Assembly: GCF_007859655.1 (NCBI RefSeq)
Contig: NZ_CP042304.1
Span: 3,660,501 to 3,724,500, forward strand
Source of the DNA: Devosia ginsengisoli
GTDB taxonomy: Bacteria; Pseudomonadota; Alphaproteobacteria; Rhizobiales; Devosiaceae
Length of the DNA stretch: 64,000 nucleotides
Direction of reading: 5' to 3'
Shown here: one piece after another, positions 60,448-64,000 of the stretch
How positions within the stretch are numbered: position 1 is the first letter of the stretch
Layout of the letters: each line of letters begins with the position of its first letter
Made by a program: the position numbers and the translations under genes
The notes under the pieces: generated by a model
What the model was told of the DNA's origin: nothing
Databases searched by the model: none
Seen by the model: only the letters and a program-made list of their open reading frames with translations

Positions 60448-61386
60448 ATGGCCAGACGCAGGATCGCCGTTATCGGCGTGGGCAAGATCGCGCAGGACCA
60501 GCACCTGCCGGTCATCGACGCATCGGACGATTTCGAACTGGCCGCAACCGTCTCGACGCGTGGGCTGAGCCACAATGGCCTGCCGGTGTTCAGGACGCCG
60601 GCCGAACTTTACGCCGCCATGCCGGAACTGGCGCTGGTGTCGATCTGCACGCCGCCCGGCATTCGCCATCAATATGTCCGCGAGGCGCTCGACGCCGGCA
60701 AGGACGTGATGATGGAAAAGCCGCCCACCACGACGATTTCAGAGCTGGACGACCTGATCGCCCATGCGCGGCGGCTCGACCGGGTGCTGTACCAGACCTG
60801 GCACAGCCAGTGGAATCCGGCTGTGGACCGCACCAAGGCCATCCTGGCCCAGGATGGGGTACGCTCGGTGCGCATCGACTGGCGCGAAAGCGTGCGCAAG
60901 TGGCATCCGGGGCAGGACTGGGTGTGGGAGCCCGGCGGCTTCGGCGTCTGCGATCCGGGCATCAATGCGCTCTCCATCTTCACCAAGATCATGCCCTTCC
61001 CGGTTTTCGTGGAAAGCGCCAGGCTGACCTTCCCGGCCAACCGGCAGACGCCCATCGATGTCGAGATCGCCTTCAAGTCGGGGCAGATGCACCAGCCCAA
61101 ACTCTCGGCCGGCTTCAACTGGCTGGAGGAGAGCGGGGAAATCTGGACCATAGGTGTCGAGACGGGGGCGGGTGATGTCATCAAGCTCGAGGGTGGCGGG
61201 CGTTCGCTTACTATCAATGACGAACTGGTGCTGCAGCATGGCGACGGGGAATATGCCGCCATGTATGACCATTTCGCCGGGCTCCTGGAGCGGCACGAAA
61301 GCGATGTCGATGCGGCCCCGCTACGGCTGATGAGCGATGTATTTTTGATGGGCGCGCGGGTGAATGGGCCGGAGTTTGAGTGGTAG
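60448..61386 (+). CDS. Gfo/Idh/MocA oxidoreductase, D-galactose/L-arabinose 1-dehydrogenase-like
   Basis: 312 aa. NAD(P) motif VIGVGKIAQDQHLPVIDA, EKPP (catalytic Lys region) in VMMEKPPTTT, and VRKWHPGQDW, VWEPGGFGVCDPGINALSI, a signature I associate with galactose/arabinose 1-dehydrogenases of Azospirillum and pseudomonads. It would oxidise the sugar to its lactone. ATG 60448 follows GGAAGGAG. The codirectional VOC gene ends 73 bp upstream. Confidence 0.82.
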   Translation: MARRRIAVIGVGKIAQDQHLPVIDASDDFELAATVSTRGLSHNGLPVFRTPAELYAAMPELALVSICTPPGIRHQYVREALDAGKDVMMEKPPTTTISELDDLIAHARRLDRVLYQTWHSQWNPAVDRTKAILAQDGVRSVRIDWRESVRKWHPGQDWVWEPGGFGVCDPGINALSIFTKIMPFPVFVESARLTFPANRQTPIDVEIAFKSGQMHQPKLSAGFNWLEESGEIWTIGVETGAGDVIKLEGGGRSLTINDELVLQHGDGEYAAMYDHFAGLLERHESDVDAAPLRLMSDVFLMGARVNGPEFEW

Positions 61387-61396
61387 GTATCGCGCC

Positions 61397-61500
61397 ACGC
61401 CCTCGTGGTTCGAGGCGCTGAAGAAGCGCACCTCACCATGAGGGCTACTTTTGGCTCGGTGTTCCAGTAGCCCTCATGGTGAGGCGCGAGCTCTTCGCGA
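61397..61500. repeat. CCTCATGGTGAG-family inverted repeat, copy 2
   Basis: Arms CCTCACCATGAGGGCTACT (61431-61449) and its exact complement (61466-61484), 19 bp, spacer 16 bp. Flanks repeat the CGTGGTTCGAG module and GCG-rich hairpins. Lies between convergent dehydrogenase and aldo/keto reductase genes. Confidence 0.8.
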
Positions 61501-61511
61501 GCGTGGCATCC

Positions 61512-62450
61512 CTACTGCCCCGCTGCCGTCAGCGTTTTGAGATCATCCTCGCTCAGCTTGAGCCGCGCCCCCTTGGCGAGGCTCTTCATCTGTTCCACCG
61601 ATGTGGCCGAGGCGATCGGTGCGGTCACGCCGGGCTGGGCGACGAGCCAGGCGAGCGACACTTCGGCCGGGGTCGCGTCATTGGCCTTGGCGACCTTGTC
61701 CAGGGCGGCGAGGATTGTCTCGCCCTTCTTGTCCATATAGCGCTCGACCCCGCCGCCGCGCGGCGACTTGGCGAAATCGGCCTTGGAGCGGTACTTGCCG
61801 GTCAGGAATCCCGAGGCAAGGCTGTAATAGACCACGGCGCCCATGTCCTGCTCGATCAGGGTATCGCGCAGGGCGTTGAATTCGGCGCGGTCATAGAGAT
61901 TGAAGCGGGGCTGCAGCACTTCGTAGCGCGGCAGCGACTTGATGACCGAGACCTCGTGGGCGGCCTTGACCATCTCGGCCGTATAATTGGAGGCGCCCAC
62001 GGCCCGCACCTTGCCCGCGCGGACCATCGGGTCATAGGCGCCCAGCGTTTCCTCGTGGCTGGCTTCGGCATCGGGCCAGTGGCTGAAATAGACATCGACA
62101 TAGTCGGTCTGCAGGCGCTCCAGCGAAGCATTGAAGCCGGCGGCGATGGCGTCGGGCTTGAGCCCGCCCGGCTTCTTGCCGGAATTGACCTTGGTGAAGA
62201 TATGGACGGCGTCGCGATTGCCGCGGGCCTTGAGCCACTTGCCGATAATAGTCTCGCTCATGCCGGGCGGATTGCCGGGGACCCAGTTGGGATAGCCCTC
62301 GGCTGTGTCGATGGCCGAAAAGCCCTCATCGACGAAGGCGTCGAGAATGGCGAAGCCGGTCTTTTCGTCGACCGTCCAGCCGAACACATTGCCTCCCAGC
62401 ACGAGCGGTTCGATGACGATTTCACTGCGTCCCAGCGGGCGACGGTCCAT
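61512..62450 (-). CDS. Aldo/keto reductase
   Basis: 312-aa TIM-barrel NADPH reductase. Catalytic tetrad: Asp and Tyr in IDTAEGYPNWVPG, Lys in IFTKVNSGK, His in YFSHWPD. C-terminal SLAWLVAQPGVTAPIASATS contacts the cofactor phosphate. ATG 62450. Substrate unknown; may reduce sugar aldehydes. Confidence 0.87.
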   Translation of the reverse strand: MDRRPLGRSEIVIEPLVLGGNVFGWTVDEKTGFAILDAFVDEGFSAIDTAEGYPNWVPGNPPGMSETIIGKWLKARGNRDAVHIFTKVNSGKKPGGLKPDAIAAGFNASLERLQTDYVDVYFSHWPDAEASHEETLGAYDPMVRAGKVRAVGASNYTAEMVKAAHEVSVIKSLPRYEVLQPRFNLYDRAEFNALRDTLIEQDMGAVVYYSLASGFLTGKYRSKADFAKSPRGGGVERYMDKKGETILAALDKVAKANDATPAEVSLAWLVAQPGVTAPIASATSVEQMKSLAKGARLKLSEDDLKTLTAAGQ

Positions 62451-62476
62451 GAGGCTTCTCCATAGTGATGAATGAC

Positions 62477-62977
62477 TTAAACGCCCTCGTCCGGGATCGG
62501 TTCGACCGAAACGCGCGGCGCGCAAAAGGCGAGGGCGGCGTTGATGGCATAAAGCGAGCCATCGAGCGGGATGTGATTGGCCGGCATGGCCGAGCCGTCT
62601 TCGGGCGCCAGATAGGCCACCGCGCCATGGCTCAGATTATGCAGCACCCAGGAAAAATCGCCGACCAGCCGCGCCCCATAGGGCTCTGCACTTTCGGCGG
62701 TGAAGGAGCGGGTTTCCTTGTCCACCGTGATGGCCCAGTCGCCGGCATCGCTCTGCTGCCGGCTGGTATGGATATGGACGCCGGTGGTGAAATCATCCTC
62801 GCAGCGCACGGCGATACAGGCATAGGCCTGCGGCGTGGAATTGAGCGCGCAGCCCAAAGCCGCCCGGTCGCCTTCGCCGGGCAGGGGCGAATAATGCCAG
62901 CCGGTTTCCTGTGCCGTGGCGGGCAGGACCAGCAGGAGCAGCGCCGGGATCAGGATTTGGGCTGGATGAGATCCCAT
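62477..62977 (-). CDS. Exported protein of unknown function
   Basis: 166 aa. Signal peptide ILIPALLLLVLPATAQ (cleavage near residue 23), then GWHYSPLPGEGDRAALGCAL with paired Cys (GCAL, YACIAVRCED). No family recognised. Its start overlaps the VOC gene stop by 28 bp, so they are probably co-expressed. Confidence 0.65.
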   Translation of the reverse strand: MGSHPAQILIPALLLLVLPATAQETGWHYSPLPGEGDRAALGCALNSTPQAYACIAVRCEDDFTTGVHIHTSRQQSDAGDWAITVDKETRSFTAESAEPYGARLVGDFSWVLHNLSHGAVAYLAPEDGSAMPANHIPLDGSLYAINAALAFCAPRVSVEPIPDEGV

Positions 62978-63342
62978 TTGTTTCCATAAAGATCGGTGAA
63001 GACGGCGACCGAGCCATAGGCCTCGTGGCGCGGCTCTTCGAGAAAGGTCACGCCGCGCTCGAGCATGGCGGCATGCTCCTTGAGGAAATTGTTGGTCTCG
63101 AGAAAGAACATCACCCGGCCGCCGCCCTGGTTGCCGATGGCGGCGCGCTGGGCCTCGCCATCGGCTTTGGCCAGCAGCAGTTGCGCCCCGGCACGGCCGG
63201 GCGGGGCAACGACGACCCAGCGCTTGCCGTCGCCCAGGTCGCTATCCTCGACCAGGCCGAAACCCAGAATGTCGCAATAGAATGTGATGGCATCGTCATA
63301 ATCGGCGACGAGCAGCGAGACGGTGGCGATGGATTGGCTCAT
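62950..63342 (-). CDS. VOC-superfamily protein
   Basis: 130 aa from ATG 63342. SLLVADYDDAITFYCDILGF at the N terminus, VMFFLETNNFLKEHAAMLERG, and YGSVAVFTDLYGNKWDLIQP at the C terminus: a glyoxalase/bleomycin-resistance fold. Substrate unknown. Confidence 0.82.
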   Translation of the reverse strand: MSQSIATVSLLVADYDDAITFYCDILGFGLVEDSDLGDGKRWVVVAPPGRAGAQLLLAKADGEAQRAAIGNQGGGRVMFFLETNNFLKEHAAMLERGVTFLEEPRHEAYGSVAVFTDLYGNKWDLIQPKS

Positions 63343-63452
63343 GGGAGCATGGATCACCACTGCCACGGCCGGGTCAAGCCACCGCAAGGCCGCCGAACGG
63401 ATCATTCCAAAACCGTCCAATCCTGTGGAAGGATGTTTCCTCCGCCATCAGA

Positions 63453-63468
63453 TTGACCAAATGGTCAA
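63453..63468. promoter_or_regulatory. Palindromic operator before the DppA-like gene
   Basis: TTGACCA-AA-TGGTCAA, perfect 7-bp half-sites, about 100 bp before the start at 63566. The style is that of GntR/FadR operators. No regulator gene is adjacent within the window. Confidence 0.5.
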
Positions 63469-63565
63469 ACTGCCTGCTTGCGCTCCCATGGATTCTAGGC
63501 TTTGTTGGCGCCCAAGCCCCGGTGGTAAAGCCGGGTGCGCATAATAGTTTCGGGAGACAACAATC

Positions 63566-64000
63566 ATGAAATTGATGAAAACGCTGCTGGCGGCATCCGC
63601 GGTTCTCGCGCTGACCGTCGGCGCGGCCCAGGCCAAGACGCTGGTTTACTGCTCGGAAGGCTCGCCTGAAGGCTTCGATCCGGCACCCTACACTGCCGGC
63701 ACCACCTTCGACGCCTCCTCGCGTCCGATCTACAACCGCCTGGTGCAGTTCACCAAGGGCGCTTCGACCACCGAGCCCGGCCTGGCCGAGAGCTATGACG
63801 TGTCCGAAGACGGTCTGGAATATACTTTCCACCTGCGCCAGGGCGTGAAGTTCCACACCACCGACTATTTCACCCCCGACCCGCGATTTCAACGCTGACG
63901 ACGTGCTGTTCAGCTTCGAGCGCCAGTGGAAGACCGATCACCCGTGGCATGCCTATTCGACCGGCATCACCTGGGAATATTTCAACTCCATGTCGATGGG
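63566..64000 (+). pseudogene. dppA: DppA-type peptide-binding protein, 5' part, apparent frameshift
   Basis: Signal peptide [21 protein letters not shown]...QA, then [20 protein letters not shown] and [19 protein letters not shown], as in dipeptide-binding proteins of ABC importers. The frame stops at 63898. Removing one C from the C5 run at 63873-63877 restores [20 protein letters not shown] and an open frame to the window edge. ATG 63566 has GGGAGACAA upstream. Either a sequencing/assembly error or a real disruption. Confidence 0.8.

Overview
The window is high-GC alphaproteobacterial DNA, most likely from a Hyphomicrobiales (Rhizobiales) member and probably Devosia-like (family-level inference from gene content; not tested by search). 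Supporting signs are a RirA iron regulator, an Ehu ectoine ABC importer, many sugar ABC importers with LacI, GntR and ROK regulators, DUF1045-phnM-phnN, and dense intergenic palindromic repeats. I see no phage, insertion sequence, integrase, CRISPR array, plasmid gene or rRNA. It reads as ordinary chromosome rich in uptake and catabolic operons.

Layout. 0-8.5 kb: 5' part of addB, a MurU-like nucleotidyltransferase, a YtrA-type GntR/ABC export operon with a palindromic operator, an orphan GT-C-like membrane protein, a YjbR-like protein, msrA and a small membrane protein. 8.6-8.8 kb: tRNA-Ser(GGA) with promoter and terminator. 8.9-18 kb: a sugar or sugar-acid locus. A leftward ABC importer, SDR and GlcG/HbpS protein, plus a FadR-type regulator, face a rightward enolase-superfamily enzyme and GMC oxidoreductase across a promoter/operator. 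18-28.6 kb: an efflux region, with MFS, RND pump and adaptor leftward and ytcA-mdtN-mdtO-mdtP rightward around a palindrome.

28.6-40.2 kb: a nearly complete ectoine/hydroxyectoine uptake and degradation region. eutB-eutC-doeA-argE-like run leftward; ehuB-ehuC-ehuD-ehuA, an AsnC/Lrp gene (DoeX-like), doeC and doeD run rightward. The proposed flow is: EhuABCD imports; EutB/EutC convert hydroxyectoine to ectoine; DoeA opens the ring; the M20 deacetylase (in place of DoeB) gives diaminobutyrate; DoeD and DoeC yield aspartate. A repeated ATGCAARCA...GGGCA motif lies before doeX and again before doeC.

40.2-50.4 kb: LacI regulator, sugar ABC importer, GH38 alpha-mannosidase, ABC ATPase and ROK regulator, probably for alpha-mannosides. 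50.4-55 kb: an IHF/HU protein, rirA, an Uup-type ABC-F ATPase behind a strong palindrome and a terminator-like hairpin, and a second LacI regulator. 55-64 kb: small proteins, phnN-phnM-DUF1045, glycerate 2-kinase, two VOC proteins, a galactose/arabinose 1-dehydrogenase-like enzyme, an aldo/keto reductase, and the start of a DppA-type binding protein.

Two genes carry apparent single-base homopolymer frameshifts: addB (T5 where T6 restores the frame) and the dppA-like gene (C5 where C4 restores it). Assembly error should be excluded before either is called a mutation.
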